Source: Syngnathus acus (lineage: Eukaryota > Chordata > Actinopteri > Syngnathiformes > Syngnathidae). Taken from it: a stretch of 64,000 nucleotides of DNA. The position numbers were made by a program, and so were the translations under genes. Below are positions 43,556 to 56,611 of the stretch, piece after piece (position 1 is the stretch's first letter; each line of letters begins with the position of its first letter). The stretch spans positions 3,773,104 to 3,837,103 of the forward strand of contig NC_051105.1 in assembly GCF_901709675.1 (NCBI RefSeq). Direction: 5' to 3'. A model generated the notes under the pieces. It was not told the DNA's origin. It made no database searches and worked only from the letters and a program-made list of their open reading frames with translations.

Positions 43556-46500
43556 GAGTGAATGTCGAGAGTTAGCTGCCGGTGTTAGCGTCCGACTGGC
43601 TACCTGTCATGTGCTCGGCATTTGTGAAGCAGGTTTCTGATTTCTGTCATTGGTCCCATGGCCTTAACAGGACTCTTGGCCTGAATGGATATTGAGCAAA
43701 TTTTGTGAACAAAAGACTTTTATTTGGATCTTTTGTGACAGACAAGTGATGAGTAAAGATGTAGACAGCTTTTCGAGCTAGCTACTCACATGCTCGTCAC
43801 TTTTGAACTTTTGTTAGCTTCTCGTATTTGCAGCTGTTTGGCTAGCTGCCCTATGTGTGTCACATGTGTCTTTGTACCAATTCACATTGGCTCATACCAG
43901 GTTTTTCTGTGAACAAAGGATTTTGATTTGTATCTTCTGCGTCCAGCGCGGTGCACGTAAAAGCTCCGATCGATGTCCGCAGATGACAGTACATGGTTGT
44001 GTTTCTGTTCACACTCTAATTAGAAGAGCATGTCCCGAGGAACATCTCGCAAAGCCTGTGACTCAATCGCTGACAACCCAAATGTGAGAGCCGAAACTGT
44101 GGCAAGGTTTTTTTTTCCTCCCTCTTTTTTTTTTCTTGCAGTGAATACGAAGCGCGAGCATTTCTCCCCGGGCTGCGCATTAGGCCGGATGCCATGCACC
44201 TTCGCCCACATGCCTCCCACCACCCGGCGCCCATGTATATAAATATATAGAGAAGGCCCAAGCTGCAAGCATGCAGATAAAGAATCATCTCATTGATGTC
44301 GCAGAAGCTCGCCGGTTGAAAAAAAAGAAATGTCTCTGACAAATCAGATTAACCAATATGAATGCGAAGCGTCAAATATTACATGCAAATGCGCAAATAC
44401 AAGTGCGCACGGCCGTAACACCTGTTGTTGTACTTGGAATGTACCTTGAAGCAAAAACACTGTCACCACATCACAGCCTCCAGGAGACATGTTTATGATT
44501 AGGACGACCTCTTTGAACAGCATACAATTTATTATACCCCAACAGAGGAAGTTGATTTCATCACCATTTCGCGTTTTTTGTTACTTGGCAGGGCTATGCA
44601 AAATAACGTTTTAAGCGGAGGAGTGCCTCATCATCCGGTCTAATTTGTTGTAAAACCCAACAATTACTGCTTGAGCACATTAAAATGAGTGCTATATAAA
44701 TACAGTATCAATAAATCAAGTTTGTATGTGTCGAAAGTCACCTGGGATAAGCTGGAACATCCCTTGACCTCAAACAGTATACTGTAAATGCCTTTTCACA
44801 CTGCATTTGGTTTTTCACTGGGCAGCACGGGAAGAACGTCTACGGTTGGGCTAATTCCGTTAGCACTCTGAAGTCAATCCACCAGCCCCTTTCCTATTGG
44901 ATGCACCTTCTGGCATAACCACGATGACGCTCTTAGATTGTCTTTCTTGAAATTGCCTGTTCTAGTAGCCAAATCTGTTCACTGCAGGTTTTGTAAAATG
45001 TGACTGGGACTGAGTGACAAGATATCTTTTGCTTCTATTTGGTGTTACTTCAGAATTGAGCTATGGTCTGTCAAGATGCGCTCTGTGACCCCTGCACGAT
45101 CTGAGCCACCAAAAGATGAATACTTACTGGTACCATATGTTGTGTGGGCCGGTGCATTAAAAATCAAATAGATGATTTTTTCAGCAAATAACCATCATAT
45201 TTTTTTGTATTTGAAAATTTTTTAGGTAACCCCAGTTTTGTGGAAAACAAACTGCCTATCGCTAGTATATCACCACTTCGTCAAGAATCTTTGGGGTTAA
45301 AAAAAACATGCACTGGGCCAGCTTCCTCACTATCGCTGCAAATAACGGGCGTCCACAGTATTATTTCTGATTTTGTTAAGATTTTAAAGAGCTTGTCAAC
45401 ATTTATTGAGGGAAATATTGCTTGAAGACTAAATTCAAGCCTATGCAGAAGAGGGCAAACCTGTATGTCTAAATGCCTGTGGGAATTCAAGCCGCCCTCT
45501 GTCATCTGTTTTTTATCAAGGAAAAACCGCCTGTTAAAGGTGCTGGCAATGACGAGCTTGGCCTGCGTTGGCTTGTCTTGCACTTTTTACCCTCCCCACA
45601 AAACAAACCCTGCACCGGCCCCCCCCCCCTTTCACCAGCACCTCAAATGAGATCTCCCTTTCCCGGCCTGTTTCTTTTCACTCTCTTTGTCTTTTGCCAT
45701 TTTCTTGTTGCCAGACCTCCACTTTACACAGCTCCACTTCCTCCTCCTTCCTCCCTCCCCACGCCTTGGCAACTGGTCTCCCGGAAAGGTAGAAAGCCTG
45801 TGTGTGGTGAAAAACCCAATGCAGCATCACAGGGGCCAGGCTGGCTACTCATTCAAGTACATGCAGCCAAAAGAGGCTTTCGAGGACATGATCGTGAAAA
45901 GCGAGAAAGGGAAGGCGGTGGGGGAGTCCTAAACAAAACAACCGGCGTTGTCATGATCGCACATACGACTTGCAAGGGAGAGATTGCGCAGCGGTTACAT
46001 TCAGCCAGATCCCACAGGGGGATCAATAAGGAACATCTGGGGCTGGGGTGGACAGGGCAGCTTTTGTTTGCAGGCCTGACACCTCACCCACATTCTCTCC
46101 GTGCAAGGGAGCAAGGAGGAATAGCTTAAGGGAGGGTAGAGGTGTTTGTTTTTCTTACCAAGGCAGATGATCTATCACCTAGAGAGGTCGTTATCGTCAG
46201 AAAATGAACTAGAGCAATTTGATAGATGACAATTTGTTTTGGGTGTAACGATTCAAGAGTTCTCAACTAAATATTTTCGGAAATGTACAGAAAGTGTCAT
46301 AACCCTTGTGCCCAAGCCACAAGTGTACTTCGTCATTAAATACAGTGCAGCTCAGCCTCCAGCTAGCGGACGTTGTTAGTGTAGATATAGTGCAATTACA
46401 GTGAATGTTTTACCATTTAGAATTTAAAGTAACTCACAATTTTAAAATAAAATGTGAACAATCAAAATCAACATTGAACTACCTAAAAACAGAAAATTCA

Positions 46501-46670
46501 AGTTATTAACTGTCTTGTCTTGGGCTGTTGTTATGGTGACAGACAGTGAGCCAAAATTTTGCACTTTCAATAATTGCTGTTTGTGCGATGAAAAGCAGAG
46601 AAATGAAAGGAGGGATCACATACTGGTCTGTAACTCGGGGTAAAAAACGGCTAACGTGTGTTGCCAACAT

Positions 46671-46795
46671 GGACTTTGGACACACCTGCTGTAGTGGCTC
46701 AATATTGGTCCATATATAAGGCGCACCTGATTATAAGGCGCACTTTGAGAAAATTGGAGGTTTTTAGGTGCGCCTTATAGTGCGGAAAATACGGT
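46671..46795. mobile_element. Foldback MITE, copy 6 (truncated, composite subfamily)
   Basis: Begins inside the captured insert at GGACTTTGGACACACC and runs to the right terminus GTGCGGAAAATACGG. The left half is missing. Confidence 0.8.
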
Positions 46796-46799
46796 GCAT

Positions 46800-49700
46800 A
46801 TCATTGCATTTTCATATTTTTGGACTTTGATGTGTTTGAGCAAAAGTACCCAACCATCCCATTTGGTATTGGATGCTTAAATGGTAAACTAAAAGCTAAT
46901 GCAGATTTTTTTGGTGGCTCCAAACTCTTGTCAGTGTGTCAGAGTTGGCTTTAGTTAGCTAGCATGGTCATAGGGCAGCCAGAATCCCATGTCTACCTCC
47001 ATTTTGTTATTTTGTGAGAAACTTTGGGGGGTGAAAATAGAGATCAGTGGTCTTGCTATAAGTGGAAGAGGTGGAAGAGTCCTGTGAAAAGTTATGGGGA
47101 CTATCCCAGCTGAATTTGGGGCAACAGGTTGGGTACACCCTGGATTGGTTGCAGATCACACAGTTGGATACCTGGTCATCTGAGCTTTCGTCATTAGGGG
47201 CCGTGTAGAGCCGAGTAGATAGCACTCAGTGGGAAAGAGGAGTTTGGACATTTTCATGGAGTCGCATCAGAAGTGAGCCTCGGGCGTGTGCCCGGGTCCC
47301 CGCGCCAGTGATGATGAGTTGTAGCACTTCCTCAAGCCAGCCAACAGTCTGTAGCCACTCGCCAGCACATGTTGTCTGTGATGAATATACTCCCTTTCTC
47401 TCCCCCTCACACACTTTTTGAATCCAAAATTGAAGTGGAGAGAAGAAAGTGCGCGCCCAAAAAGGCTTTTTTTGCAGGAGTGAAATGGAAAAAGAGATTT
47501 GGAGAGTGGATGAAGTGGAAGTAAAAAACAGTTGGAAAGAGAGAGGGGAGGAACGGTGAGGTAATGAGGCCAGTGACTGGCTTTACACCTCATCTCGGTG
47601 GAAACTAATTGGGAGAGAGCTGCAGGGTACTCATTTGAGCACTCTGCTGGGTAAATGTAGTGCAACCAACTATGAAGGGTAAATCAATGTATTACCTCGG
47701 CCTACACCTTGCTTTTTTTTCTTCATTCGTCCCCTCGCAATAAGCTATCCAGCTAATAAAAATTCAATTGACTTGCACTGCGCTTGTGGGCATACACCCA
47801 TTGACCCAAGTAGCACTGCTGAAAAGTTCTGCTATAGTAACGAAAAATGCCGAACTGTCTGTAAAAAGTATTTTTTTTTAAGAGTTTTCTGCAGTTGCTT
47901 CAACTCCGATTCTATTCCAGTACGACCTGTGCCTTTTTCATACTTGCATAATAGATATGTATTCAAAGCATCTGCAGTATGAACGCTCAGGTTGCGCTCA
48001 TCCAACCTATCCGTCAACAAAGTCCAAATATTTGGCATCATTTTTAGTAGACGTCTCCATGAACTGAGTAGATTGAGGAGGATTGTCTCATTTCCCCCAG
48101 GTATATTTCTCCTCCAGCCTCGTTTCTCTTTATCTAAGAGAAGCCTTGACACGCAGGACCGTATTGTGTCAGTTGTTGTTGAGTATTGTTCTTGGGTGCA
48201 TTCCGTTCACATTAGAAGTCACATTTGTTCATGTAATGTAAATGACCCATAAAAATAATCTCTATTGAGCATCATAATCTACAGTGTCATTGTATTTTAA
48301 CACTAATCTTCAAATAAACAAGGTTAATTAGGGCCACCTAAAAAACAGAATGTGTTCTAATGTTAAATGCAAAAAAAAAAAAACAGTTTTACTTGGAAAA
48401 AATGGTAAAATTATTAAATATCCTAATAATAATAATTTTAATAATCCCCCCCAAAAAAAAACCTGAAGAAAAAGCAGCAACGTCATACTTTTGGGAGAAA
48501 AAGAGTTGAGTGGAAAAACATTTTTGAGCATTGAAAAGAAAATTATATGACCCCCCCAAATAAAAAAAAAAGTGATAATACAACTTTTAGGAAAAAGTGG
48601 CAAGAAAATACGTATATTTTTTGGGGAGGGCGGTATGTTTTAACCTGATTGAACATAACACATCTCACAAGGATTCAAAAAATCTTCACCTAATCCAAAC
48701 AGCTAAACAACTAAAAGCAATAAATAGATGTCCTTGACATAGATGTCCTGGCTAGTCCACTAGTAGGACAGAATAACATAGAGTGTGATCAGCGGTTGCT
48801 GCGAATATGATATTAGCCGTCGTTCCATTATTAATGCTCTAACTTTAAATTAGCTGTATTGTTTAATGTCGCTTTATATACGAGTGCTCAAGAAGTTGCT
48901 TTAGTGTCAAATAAATCAAACAAATCAACATATAACACAATATAAAAATAAAATGTATAAAACTAATATTATGAAATACAAAACATATTACACAAAAATA
49001 CAACAATACTGTATAACTTGTGTGTTTTCTCCCACGGTGGTATACGCCATGGTGAGAGAAAAAGGAAACAAAAGTGCATTGCAACCCCCTGCAGAGGGCC
49101 CAAGGGTGGGCTGAAGAAGACAGCCAGAATTTGGGAGGTCTGAGGTGGGATTTATCCACACCCTCAGGCTTGGGGATATAGAAGGCCTTCACAGACTTAC
49201 ATAAGAAAGAAAACACAGATACACAAACACACGCACACACTCACTAAAAAATTCAATGACTTCAAGCGACAAAACTGCAGCGCATAAACCATCAAATGAT
49301 GCAACCAAACGTAAAGTCCATTACTACATATTTTGTGCATGTGTGTTGACATGCCTTATCCCGCCTCTCATTGTTCTCAGAGGCCCTGATCAGCACCGTT
49401 TAGCCCCTCAACTAACTCCTCATATTCCCTTGGCGACGGTTGCTCGCAGTTCGGCCTCCTGGGAAATAGCTGCGGATAAGTTATTCAATTACAGCCCCAT
49501 TATTGGCCCGCATGCTCTCTGAGGACAGTGCTGATGATGATGCTGTGATTACACTGCCGCTGCTCCTTTATGGCTCTCAAACCCCGCAGCCCTGTAGGTG
49601 CATTCTTAAACATGCTCACTTTGCGGTGCTTTTGTGTGTTAATGCAAATACGTAAAGTCAAGTGTCAGTCAATGATGTAAGGTAATAGGAGCATACCATT

Positions 49701-52600
49701 TGTAATTCTGGCACGGGGGGGGGGTTCCATTATGACTCAATTGGGAGGATGAGAAAATTGATTCCTCCAACAAAGAATATGAAGTGCTGTCTGACTTTCA
49801 TTAGCTAGCAGACTTCTTCCTGGTTTATGGAGGATCACTTCAGACAATGGGACGTTTCAACATTGTGACCCAAAAAGAAAATTGTCAAATGTAAGTGACT
49901 AATCAAAAGCAGCAACAACTTTTGTTCTGTTGTTTACTGCATACAATATCAAAATTGCTGTTTGTGTATATTAGTATCTAATCAATTGTCACAATACGTT
50001 CTCATTATTGTCACAATCAACTCTTTGCTTTTGGAACACTATTATTGCCAGGAAAGAATAAAAAAAAATGTCACTTGAGACAGACGCAGGCAGACTTGAG
50101 ACACTCCCCCCCCCCCACACACACACAACCGCCCACCCACCCAAAAACTCATCCCCTTCTCACGGGGCAAGTGAGGTACTCTTTAAAGTGCTGCCATGAT
50201 GGGGCTGCTCTATCTAACCAGTGCAGACCCACAGATGCCCTCCCCGGGGGGACGGGCTGGAGGGGAGCAGGGCAGCGGGCCTGGAGCCTCATCTGCTCTG
50301 CCCAGAATACAAATAGGTCACACACACACACGCGTGCACACATACACACTGCCCATGAACAAGAAGGGGTTCTGCCAGCTGAATTCCTCCATTAGCCATG
50401 ATGGGAAGGGCCATCTGGTGTCAGTGTGCTGAAGCAAGTTTGTGAGTACGCACACATTAAAGCAACACACACGTACACACACACGCACGCTGCAGACTGT
50501 ATTTTGTCTTATCCCAAAGAGACCCGGGCCAGTATAAAGGAGTATTTATTAGGGCCACACTGAGAGGGAAAATATAATTCTACTATTATTGTATTTTATT
50601 TCATTGAGAACAAATTTGTGACTTAAAATTTTCTAGAACAAGTGCCAGACATAGGAGGGGAGAAAAATTGCGCGGGAGAAAAAATATTTTGATTTTTAAG
50701 AAAGAAATGTGGGTATTTGATAGAATAAAAAAACTTATTGTAAAGAGGAGGGTAAATGTATTTAAAAACTTTTGTGTGAAAGTAGTTGTCTTCTCAAAAA
50801 ATCACAACATTTTCAGTAATCTTAAGAAAAATGTTTTGCCACCACGACACACGCATTTGAACATCTCACAAAAGCAGCACATCGCAATTATTTTGTTAGG
50901 CTCCCCTTGAAAGAAGAAAACAACTCTCTGACAAAGAGCATCATTTGTCTAAACATTGTCATCAGCATTGTATCCTTCCTAAAAATAAAGAAAAAAGTAA
51001 AAGAATTTTTGAAAAGGAAAGAATAACTTGACTATCAATGACATTTTTTCTAGTATGTAAAAGACTAGACATGCGTCATTTTGTCTGACATTCAAACAAA
51101 GAGAGCATCACTGCCATCTACTGTAGTGTATGTGCAATTATATTTTGTTTAGTACGGAAAACAAGCATGTTCCCAGGGGTCACGCGCGCCCAGCTGGCAC
51201 CGCGCTGACTGCCGACCTCGGAGGTTCCGCCCTACTATTTGAGAAGGACTGCACAAAAGCCACTTCAAAATTTCATCCGACGTCTGCATTTGCATGTGTA
51301 TGTTAGAGAGTTCCTTCATTTTAAATCAAGTTTAACATAAAAGTCCACACGCTTTGGATTAGAGTCCATTAAGAAGCAGTTCAAGCCAATGCAAAGGAGC
51401 ATTCACCGCCATGACATTCATGAGCTTTTATGAACAAGAAAAGCCCTTCCTGACAAGGAATGTGCACTCTCAGCACCCAAAGTTTACAGTCCAAACATCA
51501 CAGACGTTGTTTCCTACTGTATTGCAGCACCGCGTGCCCCCCTTGAGACGTTCACCCTGTTTTGGAAATTCCTGGAAGAGAGAAAAACTTCAGTCAAGTT
51601 AAAAATAGACATTGCTTAGCCGTGATGTCATTCCGTAAATCTGAGTTTCCTTTTCGTCTGCGCAGCCTCCGCATAGTGGATAGAGGAAATAGCTTATCGT
51701 TTGTTTTGGCTTATTACCAATGACCCTGGTCTGATAAAGAATCAAGTTGAAACAAAACATAGGTTTAACTGAATTTATACTTTGTGTACAAAACATGCAC
51801 AGAAAGATAGTAGAGGAAAAAATCTTTTTCAGCCGATAAAAAGTAAATAGTAAAAAAATGTCTAAAAAGTCATTTGAGGAAAAGAATCGGTTGAAGGAAA
51901 AGGCACAAATGTATGACTAAAAAGTTACTAAAAACGTTCACACTCATATTCACACCCATGTTCAGTGTACCATCAATATAAATATTTTTGAAAGATGGAA
52001 ACGGGTCAGAGTTTAGTAAAAATTATATATTTATTACTAAGCCGTCATCCCATTTTGAAATTCTTTATTCAACTTCGAGATGATTAAGTTTGAAGGGCTC
52101 ACTGAAATTGAAAGCCTCCGCTTGAAGGTTCTTCATGTTGCAGACATGCATGGAAACTTGTGTGCTGTCCAAGCACTCCACCTTCACAAAGTGCTGTCTG
52201 GATAAGTGCTCTGCCTTGTTTGTGTGTTACATACAAGGGAACGGACGTGCAGGGATGGAATCTTCCAATAAATCCCATAAAGCGAGAGTTGGGAACAAGG
52301 AACTGATGTGACGAGCAGACGTTTGTCTCGTCTCTTCTGAAGTGCACTCCTGCACTTGCGCCCGGAGAGATAAGTCCTGCACCCGGGCCCGGAAATATCG
52401 CAGGCATCCTCGTCTCCACCCACCACAGTCTTACGCCTATACTCAAGTGGGGGAGGGGGGGGGATCATTTGTTGCACTGCAATCTGTGTCCTTTTGATTA
52501 ACACCCCCATTCACCTCTCTTTCTTCCTCCTCCTCCTCCTCCCCCTCTACGCACACATGATGATTTAAAGGGATGCCAGAAAAACACTGTGACAAGTCTA
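46800..52600. other. Intergenic DNA with no gene recognised
   Basis: Contains a degenerate A-rich tract at 48360-48620, a C-run and CA repeats at about 50106-50130 and 50320-50350, and a GC-balanced island at about 49350-49600. No spliced gene could be assembled. Confidence 0.45.
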
Positions 52601-53071
52601 ATTTGGGCCGCTAGGGAGAAAGGGAGAGAGTGAGAGCGAGATGGGGCCTAGTCGATTCTCCACAGTTGGGGCGAGAGAGAAGCTGTTGCCATGGCGACTC
52701 ACCGGCAGCTCGCGTCCTCATGTTTGGAGAGCACTGGCTGTACCCAAAACGCGGGGAGAGGAGGAGGGAGAGAGGTGAGGCGGTAGGTGGTGGTGGTGGG
52801 GGGGAGGGGGTCGCAACAAAAGAGCACCGAGAGGTGAGGTGGCTTGCACAACTGTTGATGACAGGCTTGACAGCTGGGGGGTTAGGGGGCGTGGTCAAGC
52901 TTACGGCACTGCCATTGGATTCAAGTGCAATGTCATGTCCCTGTACTACTTTTAATGTAGTAGCCATACTTTATGCAAAAAAGAAAAAAGTAAGCTTTTG
53001 GTCATGATATTATGCCTCAAGTCACTTTTAAAAAAACAATTAATCTTTTTCTGGAAAAAAAAAAGGTTTAG

Positions 53072-53181
53072 TATGCAGATTTCTTCCAAAAGTTTTATGA
53101 TAATAGTGAATGTATGATAAAGAAGTATGCAGATTTCAGATGAGAAAAGTTGTATGATAATAGTGAATGTTTGATAAAGAA
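53072..53181. repeat. Tandem duplication, two copies of ~55 bp
   Basis: Both copies start TATGCAGATTTC and contain TATGATAATAGTGAATGT and GATAAAGAA (53072-53125 and 53126-53181). Confidence 0.8.
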
Positions 53182-54764
53182 TGCTCATCACACACTTTCA
53201 TACTTTTTTAGCAAACTTGTCACAATTTCTTAAGTTTAACATTTTGAGGAAAGAGTTTTTATATCCAACACACGATTCTTATTTTCTTCCCACCCTTAAT
53301 CTCTTTTGTTAGATTGAATTAAAACTTTTTATTAATTTAATTAATTAATTATTTAACTTTTTAATTTATGAATTTAATTAATCAAGTATTTAATTAATTA
53401 AAACGCCTTTTTATTTTTGCTAATTCCGAATTCTTGTAGCATTTAACGTTACTTGACTCGACGGTGAGCACAAATCTCCTGAGCTACGCCAATATCTGAC
53501 TTAATGTTATCTGAGTTTTAAAGTTTTGTACAAAATACTTTTGCTCACATTCCTATCTTCAGGACATTTCTTTTATTAGATTGTAGTGGCAGACCTTTGG
53601 CAATTTTCTGAATTGTGTTAACCCAGGTTACAAGTTTAAGACATAATTAACCAATCAGTGCTTCAATTAGCAGTTGCTTCCTGTTTTGGAACGGAACATT
53701 GATTGTCCAGCAGCCAGTCAGTTAGTCTTGCGAGTAAAAAACCAAATCACAACAAACTTGAAGGCGTTTCCAATTCCATACACGTGTCAGTGCACGTTTC
53801 AGCAGGTCCGAGAGTGGAACTCGGCGTTCCACACTTGGTGCTGAGATCGCTGTTGTCCTGCTGGTGACTCCAAGCCCCCCCTCACCCCCTTCCCCCCAAC
53901 GGGAGGCTGACCTTGGCAGGGACTAACAGAGAGACGGCCCGCGGGGGGAACCGTCGTGCTCCGCACCAGCCCACTCAGTCTGTGCAGGTGTACGGACGCC
54001 TGGACAAACACAAATGCACAGCGCCCACCCACCCACACATGCACACACATATACACACATGCAAATCCACTGGACCGAGGGAGACACCCTTGGCTAGCAG
54101 ATGTGCTAATGCTCTATTTCTCTGCGTTCTTCTTGTACTGTCGTCCTGTCTCTATTTCACAGTTATGTGACTATTTATTTTTCCATTTGCTTTTTGTATT
54201 GCACACACACATGCGCACACACGCACTGGAGCTGGGCTAGAGGAATCCCATCTGCTGGCTTATACAGCACAGCATTGATAAATTCAGATGCACATAAAAA
54301 TGTCAAATGACATTTTACCTCATAGATTTGATGTCTTGCAAAAGAGAGTGCACAGTTTTATTTGAGTTGGTTTTATTAGATGGTACACATATACATATGT
54401 GATATCACAAACAATTAGAAGATACCCAGTGAAATACACATGGTAGCCTCAACCACAGTTGTGAGTGACCCTGAATTGTTATTTTATGCATGTTGATGCC
54501 ATACTAGGTCACATTACTAGTAAGCACGTGTTTACCTTAGCAGCACATTGCTACTATTGAGAGCTAAGGCATGCATGATGTTTTCCAAAATGTAACTGTT
54601 TTGATGTGAAAAAAATAATAGATAGACACACACCCTGAAAAAAGTGCTATACATATCATCCAATAATAAATATTTAGATTTTAATTTTGGCACACATTAT
54701 GTCTTCTTACGCATAAGAATATGAGGAAGAATCTTTTCAGTTTTGGTGAGGTCAAGATCTAGAT

Positions 54765-55015
54765 CACCGCTGTCAAACTCAAGGCCCGGGGGCCAGATAC
54801 GGCCCGCCACACCATTTTATGTGGCCCGCGAATATATTTGACCATTTTTTACTAGTTTGATTTGAAAACGAGTTATTTGTCAGTTTGTTTTGTAGCGTAT
54901 ACTGTATATAATATGAGGTGCTCATACATTTATTTGGGTTGACAGTCATAATGGCCCTACGAAAGAAACTATGACTACAATGCGGCCCGCGAAAAAAATG
55001 AGTTTGACACCCCTG
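54765..55015. mobile_element. Non-autonomous hAT-like repeat (TGTCAAACTCA ends)
   Basis: Left end CACCGCTGTCAAACTCA and inverted right end CAGGGGTGTCAAACTCA are terminal inverted repeats; the inside has GGCCCGGGGGCC and GCGGCCCGCG words. CAGGGGTG ends are typical of hAT. A possible 8-bp target duplication (CTAGATCA/ATAGATGA) matches 6 of 8. No transposase; 251 bp. Confidence 0.65.
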
Positions 55016-56588
55016 ATAGATGAATGTCAACACTCGACAATTTCAGTTTATTCATTTGAGGAAAGATGGCTTGAAATGACCAAAAATTTACTCACATGCT
55101 AATGATATGTTTTGCAGTGCCTTAATACATTTTCCATTGTGCTGCAGCGCTCTTTTTTTTGTGCTGTCCTCAAAATTCATTTTGTAATCTTCTCAATTTT
55201 AGCATCACGTTGTCCACCATTTTGCGGCGTGACTAGCAACGAGCTTGTCGTATTTTGGGTGTGTGCTTTTAAAAAAAAGTTACGTGTGTATACAAACATT
55301 GCCCCCACAAGAATTCAGTTAAGAAAATTGTGAAAAATACTAAGACACTGAAATAGTAGTAGAAATAATTTATGTCTCAAATCATGTTTCAGATTTGCCA
55401 TGTTTGTAGCAGCAGGATTTGGCTTATTTTGGAATGTCACGATGCTTGAAAATCGGCCACTACAGCTGCAAAAACAGATGTCTTTTTTTTTCACAAAATT
55501 AGTGGCATATCACGCTTAAACTAATTGGACCATTTGAGGAATGACCAAAATAAACACGTTAACCTTGGTTTACCCAGTTTGCAGTCCTGTCTTGTGCTCC
55601 ACAGTCTCTTTAAATTTTCCTCCAGAGTCAAATGGGAGGCTCGTTTATCGAGCGACAATGTTCGCCCCCTCACATTTTGTTGCGCATGACTAATTGACGA
55701 ATGGCTTTACAATAATTTGATGAGATTGGGTCGGATGATGCAAGGGAGAAGTGTCTAAGGCTAATACCGTCCTGATGTCTTCTGAAGCCCTCGTGATGAT
55801 GCCCCGCAAATGAACCCCCAGACGCCCATATTATCTCGGAGCTGCTGCTACCGAGTGACACATTAGCAGCCTGTCTACAGTTGCTTGGTGCGTCTCAGGT
55901 GTTTAATAAGCCCTACTGGGGACAGAATATATCCAGCCGGCCCTTTTTACCCCGTGCAACTCCCCCACAAGACCCTCAAACTATCTGCTGTCATCTTATC
56001 GTATCCACTTTCAACCTTCCCAACCATTATTTCCCTCACGAAGCTTTTCTCATTACAATTTATATTAAATTGTGTCTTCAATTAGTGGCTTTTATACATT
56101 TCTGCTACTTTATGTCATGTCTTGAAAATTGTATGCTTCAGAGGCAAAATGGTCCATGTGTCACTTGAATTTTGCACACAAATGATCAATGCTTCAAATT
56201 CTGTGGCACCATGGAATTAGTATAATATTTTATATTTAAACTTGTATAATAGTCCATGGGCCATTAGACTTTAATCTTCAAAAAATTAAATCTTTAAGTT
56301 CTATGACCACCGTCAGGGGTGAAAGTCAAACATTTATTGAAATATTGGAATAAGTATAACCTGTGGCTTTCCATATGCTAGTAAAGTCATCTGTCCACTT
56401 GTCCTCTATCTTGCATGTTTTTTAGTTTTATTTTATATTTTGTGTGCGTGTCAAATGATTGGAAATAATATAACTAATTTCCAAGAATTTGATAAAGGTT
56501 TGACTCCGGACCCCTTTACTTTATTGACTTACTTTAAATCCACATGGCCCAAAGACTAATACAGTGTAATCAAAAACCTTTCACATTT

Positions 56589-56611
56589 GGGGGGGGGGGG
56601 GGGGGGGGGGG
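56589..56611. repeat. Poly-G run of 23
   Basis: Uninterrupted 23 G on the + strand. The length may be affected by sequencing error. Confidence 0.9.

Noticed and set aside
45473-46129. 218-codon ORF as a gene
   Set aside because: No family resemblance, low-complexity Pro/Cys stretches, no splice partners; kept only as an observation.
47267-47665. 132-codon minus-strand ORF
   Set aside because: No domain, low complexity, no supporting splice or promoter signals.
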